Of a stretch of DNA of 64,000 bases, positions 1 through 8,939 are shown one piece after another (the first letter of the stretch is position 1; each line of letters begins with the position of its first letter). This DNA is from Dorea_A sp016295505 (GTDB taxonomy: Bacteria; Bacillota; Clostridia; Lachnospirales; Lachnospiraceae). Where the stretch lies: contig NZ_JBDOHS010000010.1 in the NCBI RefSeq assembly GCF_039832105.1, forward strand, positions 59,118 to 123,117, read 5' to 3'. Both the position numbers and the translations under genes were made by a program. Below the pieces are notes generated by a model. It was not told the DNA's origin, did no database searches, and saw only the letters and a list, made by a program, of their open reading frames with translations.

Positions 1-641
1 TTCGAAATGTGAATCAGGATGGACAGATATATGCTGTGGCATCTTATGAATGGGAGAAGCGATCCATAGAAGTAAGATATCTTTCTTGTGGGAGTGAAAA
101 TCTGAATCAGAGTGATAATTGCTTTTTTCATATCGCATGGGAAACTATTTTGCAATTGGAAAAATGTATGATTCTACATGCCTGTGCAGTAGATACTCCC
201 TATGGTGGGATTCTTTTTTCGGGAAGCTCCGGAATAGGTAAGTCTACGCAAGGCGATCTGTGGTGCCGATATGAAAATGCTTCTATTATAAACGGAGATC
301 GTCCGATTCTTAAAAAAGAGAATGGAATCTGGTATGCATATGGAGCGCCATACGCTGGATCGTCCAGGTGTCACAAAAATGTAAGTGTACCGATTCGGGC
401 AATTGTTATGCTGAAGCGTGGAGAAAACTCTATCGTTTATAAGCTGAATCCGGCAGAAGCATTTCGTAAAGTATATGCGGGAATGACAATCAGTACATGG
501 AACCCAGAGTGTGTGGAAATATCCTGTGATCTTGCGTTGAGTTTAACTTCAGAGATTTCTGTGTATGAGATGCAATGTACTCCGGATCAACAAGCAGTGG
601 AGAGATTAAAACAGTCGTTGTTAATGGGGGCAGATATCTAA
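1..641 (+). CDS. HPr-kinase-like protein, 5'-truncated by the window edge
   Basis: The reading frame is open to the first base, so the GTG at position 9 is probably not the start. The visible part has a P-loop (GSSGIGKST) preceded by LHACAV and followed by an INGDR motif, the layout of HPr-kinase-like proteins found in lasso-peptide and related RiPP clusters (PadeK type), where they act on the peptide. It is a paralogue of the 300-residue protein at 11845-12747; PIRA-VMLK and the STW/NTW segment align. Its stop overlaps the start of the next gene (TAATG), so the two are co-translated. Its substrate here is unknown; ordinary HPr(Ser) kinase is unlikely because the chain is short and sits beside a radical SAM gene. 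Confidence 0.75.
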   Translation, partial: RNVNQDGQIYAVASYEWEKRSIEVRYLSCGSENLNQSDNCFFHIAWETILQLEKCMILHACAVDTPYGGILFSGSSGIGKSTQGDLWCRYENASIINGDRPILKKENGIWYAYGAPYAGSSRCHKNVSVPIRAIVMLKRGENSIVYKLNPAEAFRKVYAGMTISTWNPECVEISCDLALSLTSEISVYEMQCTPDQQAVERLKQSLLMGADI

Positions 642-1792
642 TGACAAGAAATGTGAAAAAGACGCTTACATTATCAGAATATATGCTTCATAAGGCAAGT
701 ATGGCAAAAATACCTTTGAGTGGAACTTTTGAACTATCTCCAATCTGTAATTTTTCGTGCCGGATGTGTTATGTGAGAAAGACGGCAAAGGAAGTGAGAG
801 AACACTCAAGATCCATGATGACGTTGGAACAGTGGGTGGAGATTGCGAAGGAAGCACACGATGCAGGAATGCTGTATCTATTGCTTACAGGAGGAGAACC
901 GCTACTTTGGCCGGATTTCTGGGTGTTGTATGAACAATTGATTCGGATGGGGTTTCTGGTATCTATTAATACGAATGGATCACTGATAGATGAAGCCGCT
1001 CTGGAACGTTTGAAAAAGTTGCCGCCGAGAAGAGTCAATATTACATTATATGGAGCATCAGATCGCACTTATGAAAAGTTGTGCGATGCAAAAGGTGTAT
1101 TTTCAAAAGTGGACCGGGCGATCACGGAATTAAAAAAGGCCGAAATTCAGGTAAAACTCAATTGCTCGCTTACTCCGGTAAATGCAGGTGATTTGGAAGA
1201 GATGATTCAATATGCAAAAGACAGAAATTTAATTCTTGAGGTTGCACCTTATATGTTCCCGCCTGTCAGACGAGATCCTGACATGATAGGGGTTAATGAA
1301 AGATTTACGCCGGAAGAATCTGCAAGATATCGTTTAAAAACTTATTTTCTTCAGAATGGAGAGGAACGGTGGCTGAAATATCTGGAACAGATCATAAAAG
1401 GAAGTGTTCCGCCGCCCGGACTGGATGAAAGTTGTATAGATCCGGTAGATGGAAGAATCCGATGTCGTGCGGGCAATGCTTCTTTCTGGATTACGTGGGA
1501 TGGACAGATGTTGCCGTGTGGCATGGTTACAACACCAAGGATAGATGTATATGAAATGGATTTCTTATCAGCGTGGAAACAATTGGCTGAGATATGCAGT
1601 AGTATGAAATTATCTGGTGTCTGTAGTAAATGTGAAAATCAGGAAATCTGTCATGCATGTGCGGCGATGGCGATTGCTGAAACAGGAGATGTATCAGGAA
1701 TTCCGGTATATCTGTGCAGGACAGTAAAAGAAATGAAAATATTGGCTGAAGAAATATTACAAGGAAACAATACGGTTAAACAGCAAAAATGA
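641..1792 (+). CDS. radical SAM/SPASM peptide-maturase-like protein
   Basis: 383 residues from an ATG that overlaps the previous stop, with a G-rich ribosome site just upstream. C36-x3-C40-x2-C43 is the 4Fe-4S/SAM site, followed by the TGGEPLL motif and an INTNGS strand. The C-terminal part has the SPASM pattern: CRAG, LPCGM, then CSKC-x5-CHAC and a final C near LCR. This family modifies ribosomally made peptides. It is a clear paralogue of the enzyme at 16746-17903 (shared INTNG and RRxNITLYGAS blocks). No candidate precursor is visible next to it; one may lie upstream of the window. Confidence 0.85.
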   Translation: MTRNVKKTLTLSEYMLHKASMAKIPLSGTFELSPICNFSCRMCYVRKTAKEVREHSRSMMTLEQWVEIAKEAHDAGMLYLLLTGGEPLLWPDFWVLYEQLIRMGFLVSINTNGSLIDEAALERLKKLPPRRVNITLYGASDRTYEKLCDAKGVFSKVDRAITELKKAEIQVKLNCSLTPVNAGDLEEMIQYAKDRNLILEVAPYMFPPVRRDPDMIGVNERFTPEESARYRLKTYFLQNGEERWLKYLEQIIKGSVPPPGLDESCIDPVDGRIRCRAGNASFWITWDGQMLPCGMVTTPRIDVYEMDFLSAWKQLAEICSSMKLSGVCSKCENQEICHACAAMAIAETGDVSGIPVYLCRTVKEMKILAEEILQGNNTVKQQK

Positions 1793-1854
1793 TGCAGTTT
1801 TTGCTTTTAATATAGATGATAGATATGAAGAAAAAATAAATGAGGAGGTCAATT

Positions 1855-4800
1855 ATGAAAAAACATGTCAAGAAAATTCTTTCGTGGATGTTAGTTCTGT
1901 GTATGACATTTGGATCCGTGTCGTTGAATGCGTATGCGACAGGAACAGATGGATCTCCAGAAACATCCTCAGAAGAACAAACAGAAGGCAATGACACAGA
2001 AGTTACTGAAGAATATACTCCGTCAACGCTGTCATTGACTATGGGTACAAAGCCTGCAGACGGAACAACTACCGGTAATCCTTTTGTAAAAGGAACGGCA
2101 GGAAGCAACAGCTTCCGTATTCCGGCTATGGTAACATTGAGTAATGGAACCATTGTCGCAGCGGCTGATGCACGTTGGAATACGACTTATGACGGCGGAG
2201 GTCTGGATACAATCGTATCTTACTCTACAGACAATGGAGCTAACTGGAACTATACATTTGCCAACTATCTGGGAGATAATGGAAATGTATACAATGGCTC
2301 CGGTTCCACAGCATTTATCGACCCGGCTTTGGCAACAGATGGTGAAACAGTATACATGCTGACAGACCTGTATCCTTATGGAGTGGCTCTGAATGGATCT
2401 GGAAATACGGCACCTTCCACAGCAGTTGGATTTAATAGTGATGGTACACTGAAACTGGCAGCAGCGGGATCCAGCACATACAATTATTATCTGAAAGATG
2501 GACAGATCTATGACAGCAGTAATAATGTTGTTAGTGGATATACAGTTGATGCCTATTTTAACATTAAAGGAACGAATTGTGATACGAATCTGTTCTTCTC
2601 TGATTCTCCATATCAGGTAGTTCGTACCGGTTATCTGTATCTGACAAAATCTACAGATGGCGGTAAGACATGGTCAGAACCGGCCTTGATCCCGAATGTG
2701 AAGACAAGCAGTGAACAGGTATGCCTGGCAGGACCGGGACGTGGTCTGGTGACAAGTAAAGGGACAATTATTTTCCCGGTTTACAGTTATAATGGAAGTG
2801 CTGATTCTCAGTGTATGGGGTTCATTTATTCTGCGGATAGCGGGGCAACATGGACAAGATCTTCGGAGGCAACTTCGAGTAAGTGGAGTTCGGAAGCAGC
2901 TGTTGTGGAACTGAAAGATGGTACCCTTAGATTCTTCTACCGTAATGGAGAGAGTAAGCTGTATTATGTGGATTATGCCAATAGTGCATGGGGAACGCCT
3001 GTGAATACGGGTATTGCAACCAATTCCAATACACAGATATCCGCTATCAAGTACTCCAAGACGGTTGGTGGTAAAGACGTCATACTGGTATCCTGTCCGA
3101 CTGGTTCTGGTAGTAATGGATCTAATAGTAGCAGTGCAAGTGCCAGATTAAACGGTAAGATTTTTGTGGGTTATGTAAATACCGATAATACTATGAGTTG
3201 GCAGAGTGATAAGGCGATCTCTGTTACGTCTAATAACAGTCAGTTTATGTATTCATGTCTGACAGAGCTATCAAATGGTAAGGTAGCTATTCTGTATGAA
3301 AATCAGGAAAGTGCATGGGGAACCGGTGATAATTGCTATTACACCATGGATTTTCAGACGTATGATCTGGGATTAGATGTGGATTCTGAGAATGCGGGAA
3401 CGGAGAATGGCTCAACGATAACAGATGAAACAACCCAAACGGTAGTTACAGCTCCAGGTGGTAAAGAATTGACCAGTATCGACGTGAAAGAGGCTCAAGT
3501 GAATGGACTTGCAGGTAAGACTTATGTGGCTTATGATATTACGTTAAATGATAGTTCATATACAGATTCTGCGGATGTATCTATTGTATTACCTAACGAT
3601 ATGAAAGACCTTAATGAGAAGCAACTGACAGGTTTTACAGTTAATACAAACGGTAGTTTAACATTTACGGAAGGGAAATTAAAGGATGGAGTTTATACCT
3701 TCACAGCACCACATTTCTCTGTACAGGGTGTGTTGAGTCTGGAGGATATAAGCACAAAAGATGTTATGTTGTATGTCGGAGATTCCGAGACTGTTACGGA
3801 TGATACTGGAAATTATTCAAGCAATTATACTAATCCTAATGCAATAATTGCAACTATGCAAGTGAAAGGGGAAGACGGTCAGAAAGGCGGAAAGAAGTAT
3901 ACTGAAGCCAGTGTTACCTGTGATACTTTGATTAGTAGTAATAAAAGTAACTGGACAACTGTAAGTGGATATTATTATACTCCAGATGGCACTAATTATT
4001 ATCCGGTATATGCAAAGCGCAGTTCTAGTTGGAGTTGGAGCGGTAGGTCCTATACTTATACTTGGGGGTATTCTATAACGAGTTCTACCAGTAATGTAAC
4101 TCAGATTGGTACGCAATCAACGAAAGATACTTCTTCAATAGCAAATATTACTGTTTATACGCAGTCAACAACGGATCCAGTTCCTGCTTCTACAACAATT
4201 ACTTTTACAGGTGTTGCTGCCGGTGAGACTACAGCTATTGTAGGAACAACTCTGTATAATATTACAGTCAAACGAAAGACAGAGACTGTGTCAATATCTG
4301 TTGGAGGCACTGCCACTTATACAGACAGCACAGTAGCATCCGGTGTAACGAATTCGAATTCATCTGTGGTAAAAACAGAGGTGAAAGATGATGAGATTAC
4401 CTTTACTGGGCTGAAAGATGGTACGGCAAAGGTTACAACAGCGGGAGTTGAATACAATGTGACCGTCAATGATGGTACCCCTATTTCTATCAAAGAAAAC
4501 GAAACAACAATCATATCAGTTGATCTGAATAATGGAGAAACAGTGACATGGTCCAGTGCAGATAGTAATTATGTAGGTGTGGCTGGCAAGTACGATACTT
4601 CTGCGGAAGCTTATACCAATGAAGCAATCCTCGCAGGACAGAATGTTACAGACAGTCCGGTAACTGTAACTGCTACCATAAAAGATGCGGATGGCAATGT
4701 TGTCAGAACTGCCAAATGGCTGGTAACAGTCACAGAAGGAGATGCAGATACCAATACAACTTCCAAGGATATTTACTTCAATATCAATACGATCGAAAAT

Positions 4801-7407
4801 TGTACAGTTTATTATTCAATCAATGGTGGCGAACTGATTCCGGTTAACGGAACAGGTGTTACAACCGGTAATTGGACAGAAAATGGCACCTATACAGGTC
4901 ATTTTAATATCATGTTCTTTGCAGCACCTGATGAGGGTTACGCATTAACCTACATGAGTATCTCGGGTTCTGCGGATCAGTATTATACACTTTCCAATGG
5001 TAATCCAGATGGTACGGGCAGTGATGCATGGCCGTTTAATGATGCCAATGCGAGCGCAATTCCTTCCAGTTCAAGTGATTCTGCATGGAAGTCAATAAAT
5101 AATTCTCTGCATGGTTTTCGTTGGGCTTTGTTGGAAGGCAATATGTCCATTGACCAGATGAAGGTACTGTTTTCCAATGCTATTGCACTGGGATGTGATG
5201 GTGCAACAACCATAACAAAGAATTCAACAGAAGGATTTGGAACTGTAAGTTCTCCAAAGGTATGTAAGTTTGTTGCACAGAAATTGCCTACTGTTGAGAA
5301 AACAATTAAGTCTATTACTCATGACGGAACAGAAACAGCATATACGGATGGTATGAAGGTTGAAATTGGTGATACGATCAATTACAGCGTAGTTGTTACT
5401 CGTTATGCAACCAATGCTACATACGGTACCATCACTTATGATAATGAAACTCTGACTGATGAGTTAACGAATAATAATGGTATCAGCAGTCCAGATTTGG
5501 GGACATCAACGACATCCGATAAAACTTATACATATACAACATCACTGACATTAACAATGAGTAATTATGCAGACGTTGTAAAGGATGGAAAAATTACCAA
5601 TACAGCAGACTTCTCCTATAGTTACAGCTCACAGTATAGTGCAGGTAGTCTGACGTCTGAAGCATCAGCAGTTGCAGATATTACAGTTAACATGCCAGAA
5701 TATGTCATTGACTTTGGTTTGCCGGTAAGTATTAATTTGGGTGATGTTTTAGGTAATACTACGATTTCATCCGGTATCGCGAAATATGGTACGATTTCAG
5801 CAAATGGAACATCCTTTACTTATACACCAAACACAACATTGAAGGATAATGATCATGTGACGCTATCATTGTCAAATGGACAGAGCTATGGTGTTCGTAT
5901 TATTCCTGCTACGACAGTTTATTATGAAGAAGGTTTTGCGACGTTAAGCGGATTCACAGGAGGCGGCAAGGGTACTGGTGCTCAGACATCTTCGATAGTT
6001 GGTTCTAGGAATCATTATGGTTATGATGCAAAATATGCAGCAGAAACGACAGGCCCATCTAATAGCACAGAGGCAGTATCTAATGCAAAAGGAAGTACTG
6101 CGGAATTCACATTCACAGGTACAGGTATTGATATATTTGCAAATTGTGCATCTAGTACCGGTAACGTGATGGCTCAGCTGTTTAAAGCAGATGGTACTCT
6201 TGTAAAATTGATGACTATTAAGACCGCAGCAACAGGCGCTTATGGTGATCAGGTTTCAACAGGTGCATATAATTCGGTGATCGCTTCTATAAAAGGTTTG
6301 GAACATGGAGATTATAGAGTGAAAATTACAACGACTAATGCAAATTCTGTTAGATTAGATGGATTCCGTGTTTATGGTACACTAAAAGATGAAGCAACCA
6401 ATGCTGCTTATGCAAGCGACTTGGAAGAAAATCCGACATTCTTTAATCTGAGAGACGCAGTGTTAACCGCATTGAATGCAAATGCAGGAAAAGATAGCGC
6501 TGATATTTATGCGCAGGTATTTGAGAAAACAGATGGAATAATTGATAGAGTTATTGTATTAAGTAATGCGGAGCTTAATTCTGCAGATAACACAGATACT
6601 CTACTGAATGAAGGTCCGAAAAAAGAAATCTATCTGAAGAAAGGGCAGGCACTTGTATTTAAAGTGTCTACAGATCGTAAACTGGAGCTTGGTCTGAAGG
6701 CTGTGAATGATTCGGTTACATGTACGGTCAATGGAACATCTCAGACGATCACATCTGATACGGATATGTTCTATGAAATTACGAAGACTAACGATGGAAC
6801 AGTGACGGTTACAAATACTGGGGATGGTATTCTTGCAGTTACGAATCTGAAGATTTGTGACGATCCAAACGCAGCATTTGCAGAATTAGATGAAGATGAT
6901 TTCAATGATGCACTGATTGCACTTGGATTAATGGAGGAGCCGGAAGTTCCGGTTGTTGAAGCTGATGCCAACCTGAACATCTCTGTTGTTGACTACAGTG
7001 GTTCAGAACTTGCTTCCACATCCCTGACTGCTACAGGTGCAGAAGGGGAAGAGAATGTATTTGCGGCAGCAGACATTTTAGAGGCTGCAAAGGCTGTTCT
7101 TCCGGATGGCTATGCATTTGCAGATGAAGCAGCCGTGGCAGATCAGTCAGTTGCTTACGGTGCGGATGGTACAGTAACTGTACAGGTCGGAAAGGTTGCG
7201 ACACTGAATGTTACTTATAAGAAGTTATTTGGCAAGAGTGTTGGAACAGCAACGCTGACAAAAGTTCAGACTTCAGGCAGCTCAAAAGCATCCTTTACAG
7301 CATCTGATATCAGAGCGGCAGCTCCGGAAGGATATACAGTTATGACATTACTTGGAACCAGTGTGAAATACGGTTCCAGTGGTACCAAGACGGTATATGT
7401 ATATTAA
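1855..7407 (+). CDS. secreted multidomain sialidase (GH33-type)
   Basis: 1850 residues, started at the ATG behind GAGGAGG rather than at the ATG 15 bases earlier. Residues 1-28 are a signal peptide ending AYA. The catalytic region (about 60-500) has the FRIP motif near residue 87 and three Asp-boxes (STDNGANW near 125, STDGGKTW near 266, SADSGATW near 326), so it should release terminal sialic acids from host glycans. The remainder is a string of Thr/Ser/Asn-rich beta domains of Ig-like and invasin type. A likely ligand-binding module lies at about 1365-1520, and two small repeats of ubiquitin/MucBP-like appearance end the chain. No LPXTG motif or C-terminal membrane segment is present, so attachment, if any, is non-covalent. 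Which sialidase subtype (hydrolytic or trans) cannot be read by eye. Confidence 0.9.
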   Translation: MKKHVKKILSWMLVLCMTFGSVSLNAYATGTDGSPETSSEEQTEGNDTEVTEEYTPSTLSLTMGTKPADGTTTGNPFVKGTAGSNSFRIPAMVTLSNGTIVAAADARWNTTYDGGGLDTIVSYSTDNGANWNYTFANYLGDNGNVYNGSGSTAFIDPALATDGETVYMLTDLYPYGVALNGSGNTAPSTAVGFNSDGTLKLAAAGSSTYNYYLKDGQIYDSSNNVVSGYTVDAYFNIKGTNCDTNLFFSDSPYQVVRTGYLYLTKSTDGGKTWSEPALIPNVKTSSEQVCLAGPGRGLVTSKGTIIFPVYSYNGSADSQCMGFIYSADSGATWTRSSEATSSKWSSEAAVVELKDGTLRFFYRNGESKLYYVDYANSAWGTPVNTGIATNSNTQISAIKYSKTVGGKDVILVSCPTGSGSNGSNSSSASARLNGKIFVGYVNTDNTMSWQSDKAISVTSNNSQFMYSCLTELSNGKVAILYENQESAWGTGDNCYYTMDFQTYDLGLDVDSENAGTENGSTITDETTQTVVTAPGGKELTSIDVKEAQVNGLAGKTYVAYDITLNDSSYTDSADVSIVLPNDMKDLNEKQLTGFTVNTNGSLTFTEGKLKDGVYTFTAPHFSVQGVLSLEDISTKDVMLYVGDSETVTDDTGNYSSNYTNPNAIIATMQVKGEDGQKGGKKYTEASVTCDTLISSNKSNWTTVSGYYYTPDGTNYYPVYAKRSSSWSWSGRSYTYTWGYSITSSTSNVTQIGTQSTKDTSSIANITVYTQSTTDPVPASTTITFTGVAAGETTAIVGTTLYNITVKRKTETVSISVGGTATYTDSTVASGVTNSNSSVVKTEVKDDEITFTGLKDGTAKVTTAGVEYNVTVNDGTPISIKENETTIISVDLNNGETVTWSSADSNYVGVAGKYDTSAEAYTNEAILAGQNVTDSPVTVTATIKDADGNVVRTAKWLVTVTEGDADTNTTSKDIYFNINTIENCTVYYSINGGELIPVNGTGVTTGNWTENGTYTGHFNIMFFAAPDEGYALTYMSISGSADQYYTLSNGNPDGTGSDAWPFNDANASAIPSSSSDSAWKSINNSLHGFRWALLEGNMSIDQMKVLFSNAIALGCDGATTITKNSTEGFGTVSSPKVCKFVAQKLPTVEKTIKSITHDGTETAYTDGMKVEIGDTINYSVVVTRYATNATYGTITYDNETLTDELTNNNGISSPDLGTSTTSDKTYTYTTSLTLTMSNYADVVKDGKITNTADFSYSYSSQYSAGSLTSEASAVADITVNMPEYVIDFGLPVSINLGDVLGNTTISSGIAKYGTISANGTSFTYTPNTTLKDNDHVTLSLSNGQSYGVRIIPATTVYYEEGFATLSGFTGGGKGTGAQTSSIVGSRNHYGYDAKYAAETTGPSNSTEAVSNAKGSTAEFTFTGTGIDIFANCASSTGNVMAQLFKADGTLVKLMTIKTAATGAYGDQVSTGAYNSVIASIKGLEHGDYRVKITTTNANSVRLDGFRVYGTLKDEATNAAYASDLEENPTFFNLRDAVLTALNANAGKDSADIYAQVFEKTDGIIDRVIVLSNAELNSADNTDTLLNEGPKKEIYLKKGQALVFKVSTDRKLELGLKAVNDSVTCTVNGTSQTITSDTDMFYEITKTNDGTVTVTNTGDGILAVTNLKICDDPNAAFAELDEDDFNDALIALGLMEEPEVPVVEADANLNISVVDYSGSELASTSLTATGAEGEENVFAAADILEAAKAVLPDGYAFADEAAVADQSVAYGADGTVTVQVGKVATLNVTYKKLFGKSVGTATLTKVQTSGSSKASFTASDIRAAAPEGYTVMTLLGTSVKYGSSGTKTVYVY

Positions 7408-7421
7408 GGAATAATGAAATT

Positions 7422-7456
7422 AAGAGGCACAGGAGATTATCTTGTGTCTCTTTTGA
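7422..7456 (+). terminator. terminator after the sialidase
   Basis: Ten-base stem AAGAGGCACA/TGTGTCTCTT with one G-T pair, an 11-base loop and a short T run, 15 bases after the sialidase stop. Confidence 0.7.
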
Positions 7457-7677
7457 AATTATAATATGAAATATATAATATTTATTAATTGATATAGAAA
7501 TGATTGATTTTAGAAAACGAATATGTTATACTGATTTCCACATCAAGAATTCAGACGAGGGCTATGGCCATTCATTCATCTGATCATCCGTTTCGAAAAC
7601 GGTTCATAAATTCAAAGGCAGTTTCGCCGATTATTTCAATCTTAATGAAAAGCAGAATACAAAAAGGAGGTTACAGC

Positions 7678-7894
7678 ATGGGCAAGGGAAATGCTGCGGT
7701 CAGGCAGTGGATGGGAAATCCGGAGCGATTTGCAGATTTGTTTAACGGAATGATATTTGAAGGGTATTCGGGGCCTTGTAGAGATTGTAAAGGATCTGGG
7801 AATCGCGAAAGAGATTGCAGTCCGGAAAGTCATGGAGAAGTATCAGTGCGCCAGAGAGCAGGCGGAACAGGAGGTACAGAAGTACTGGGGATAA
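7678..7894 (+). pseudogene. remnant of an Rpn-type recombination-promoting nuclease/transposase-like gene
   Basis: A strong ribosome site (AAAAAGGAGG) precedes an ATG whose product begins MGKGNAAVRQW and continues ERFADLFNG, the N terminus of the Rpn/YhgA-like (PD-(D/E)xK) family. After about 31 codons the frame changes, and the other frame encodes the typical C-terminal tail (LVEIVKDLGIAKEI, ending EVQKYWG and a stop at 7892-7894). The central few hundred codons are missing. This is a gene that lost its catalytic middle by deletion with a frameshift. The longer in-frame ORF spanning 7504-8052 is an artefact of this fusion. A T-rich run at 7970-8020 may be the old terminator. Confidence 0.75.
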
Positions 7895-8057
7895 TCTGTC
7901 GGTGCCGGGACTTGCTGAACTTCATATTCCCTGCTTCCTGTAACGGAACGCATTCAAAAAGGCTGAAAAGACAAGTTTTTCATTTTTTCGGTCTTTTTTC
8001 TTTTTCTCTTTTTTGTTATAGTATAAAGGGTTATTATGCAGATATTATGTAGAATCT

Positions 8058-8082
8058 GACTTTCGCTTTTGAGCGGAAAGTC
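8058..8082 (+). promoter_or_regulatory. leader stem-loop upstream of the Ig-like gene
   Basis: GACTTTCGC pairs with GCGGAAAGTC around a short loop, ending 23 bases before the start at 8105 and just before the AAGAGGTG ribosome site. Candidate -10-like TATAGT/TATAAA sequences lie near 8020-8030. The role is inferred only from position. Confidence 0.3.
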
Positions 8083-8104
8083 TTGGATAAAGAGGTGCAT
8101 TCAG

Positions 8105-8902
8105 ATGAAGAAGTTAAAGATATTCAGTGTGCTGCTGCTTCTGGTATCCATAGGAGCGTTCGTTGCGTTTCAGGGATATCGCAAGGTGGTGCAGGATAAT
8201 AAGCCTCCGGTGGTTACCTGTGACAGTGAGGAGTTGAAGGTGTCGGTTGAGGCTGAGGAGGAAGATCTGCTGAAAGGCGTGACGGCGAAGGATAATCGTT
8301 CGGGAGATGTGACGGATTCGATTGTGATCGAGAGTCTGTCTGCGTTTACGGAGGAGGGAACCCGGATCATTACGTATGCAGCGGTGGATAAAAGCATGAA
8401 TGTTGGAAGATGTGAGCGTACGCTGGTATATGAGGATTATGAGCCGCCGGTATTTCACATGACCGGGTCGCTGTGTTATTCGGCGGGTGGGAGCATCGAC
8501 ATCCTGTCCTGTATTACGGCAGACAGTGTGCTGGATGGTGATCTGACTTCGAATATTAAGTATTCATTGGAAAAAACGGTCAACACGATGGCGGCAGGGG
8601 AGTATCCTGTGGAGTTTCGCGTGATGGACAGCGGTGGTAACACGGTGTATCTGAAGACACAGATCAGTATATCGGAGAAGAATTATTCGGGAATCCACGT
8701 GAGTCTGAGTGATTATCTGATCTATCTGTCTGTCGGAGATGGATTTGATCCGGCTGCCTATTATGCCGGAGCTGACAGAGAGGGGACGCTTACCATTCAG
8801 TCCAATGTAAATACTGCAGAGGCAGGTACGTATTATGCAGACTATATTGTCAATGGTACGTCATCCAACGGAAAGAGCAGGCTGGTCGTAGTCGTGCAGT
8901 AA
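8105..8902 (+). CDS. membrane-anchored Ig-like (DUF5011-type) surface protein
   Basis: 265 residues from the ATG behind AAGAGGTG. An N-terminal hydrophobic segment (residues about 5-22) acts as membrane anchor or uncleaved signal. Two DUF5011-like Ig folds follow, each with the PP-V/F start and the DGDLT- or SGDVTDSI-like calcium-site loop and GxYxVxF strand, then a third short beta domain ending in VVVVQ. It is paralogous to the 304-residue protein at 20731-21645, and both stand directly before a pair of Wzz/BY-kinase fusions. Probably extracellular; a partner role in polymer or protein export is inferred from context only. Confidence 0.75.
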   Translation: MKKLKIFSVLLLLVSIGAFVAFQGYRKVVQDNKPPVVTCDSEELKVSVEAEEEDLLKGVTAKDNRSGDVTDSIVIESLSAFTEEGTRIITYAAVDKSMNVGRCERTLVYEDYEPPVFHMTGSLCYSAGGSIDILSCITADSVLDGDLTSNIKYSLEKTVNTMAAGEYPVEFRVMDSGGNTVYLKTQISISEKNYSGIHVSLSDYLIYLSVGDGFDPAAYYAGADREGTLTIQSNVNTAEAGTYYADYIVNGTSSNGKSRLVVVVQ

Positions 8903-8939
8903 GGACTTGCAGGTATTCTTGAAAGAAAGGTCAAAGGAC

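Noticed and set aside
7504..8052. 182-residue open frame
   Set aside because: It joins intergenic sequence to the first codons of the Rpn-type remnant and then reads the remnant's tail in the wrong frame.
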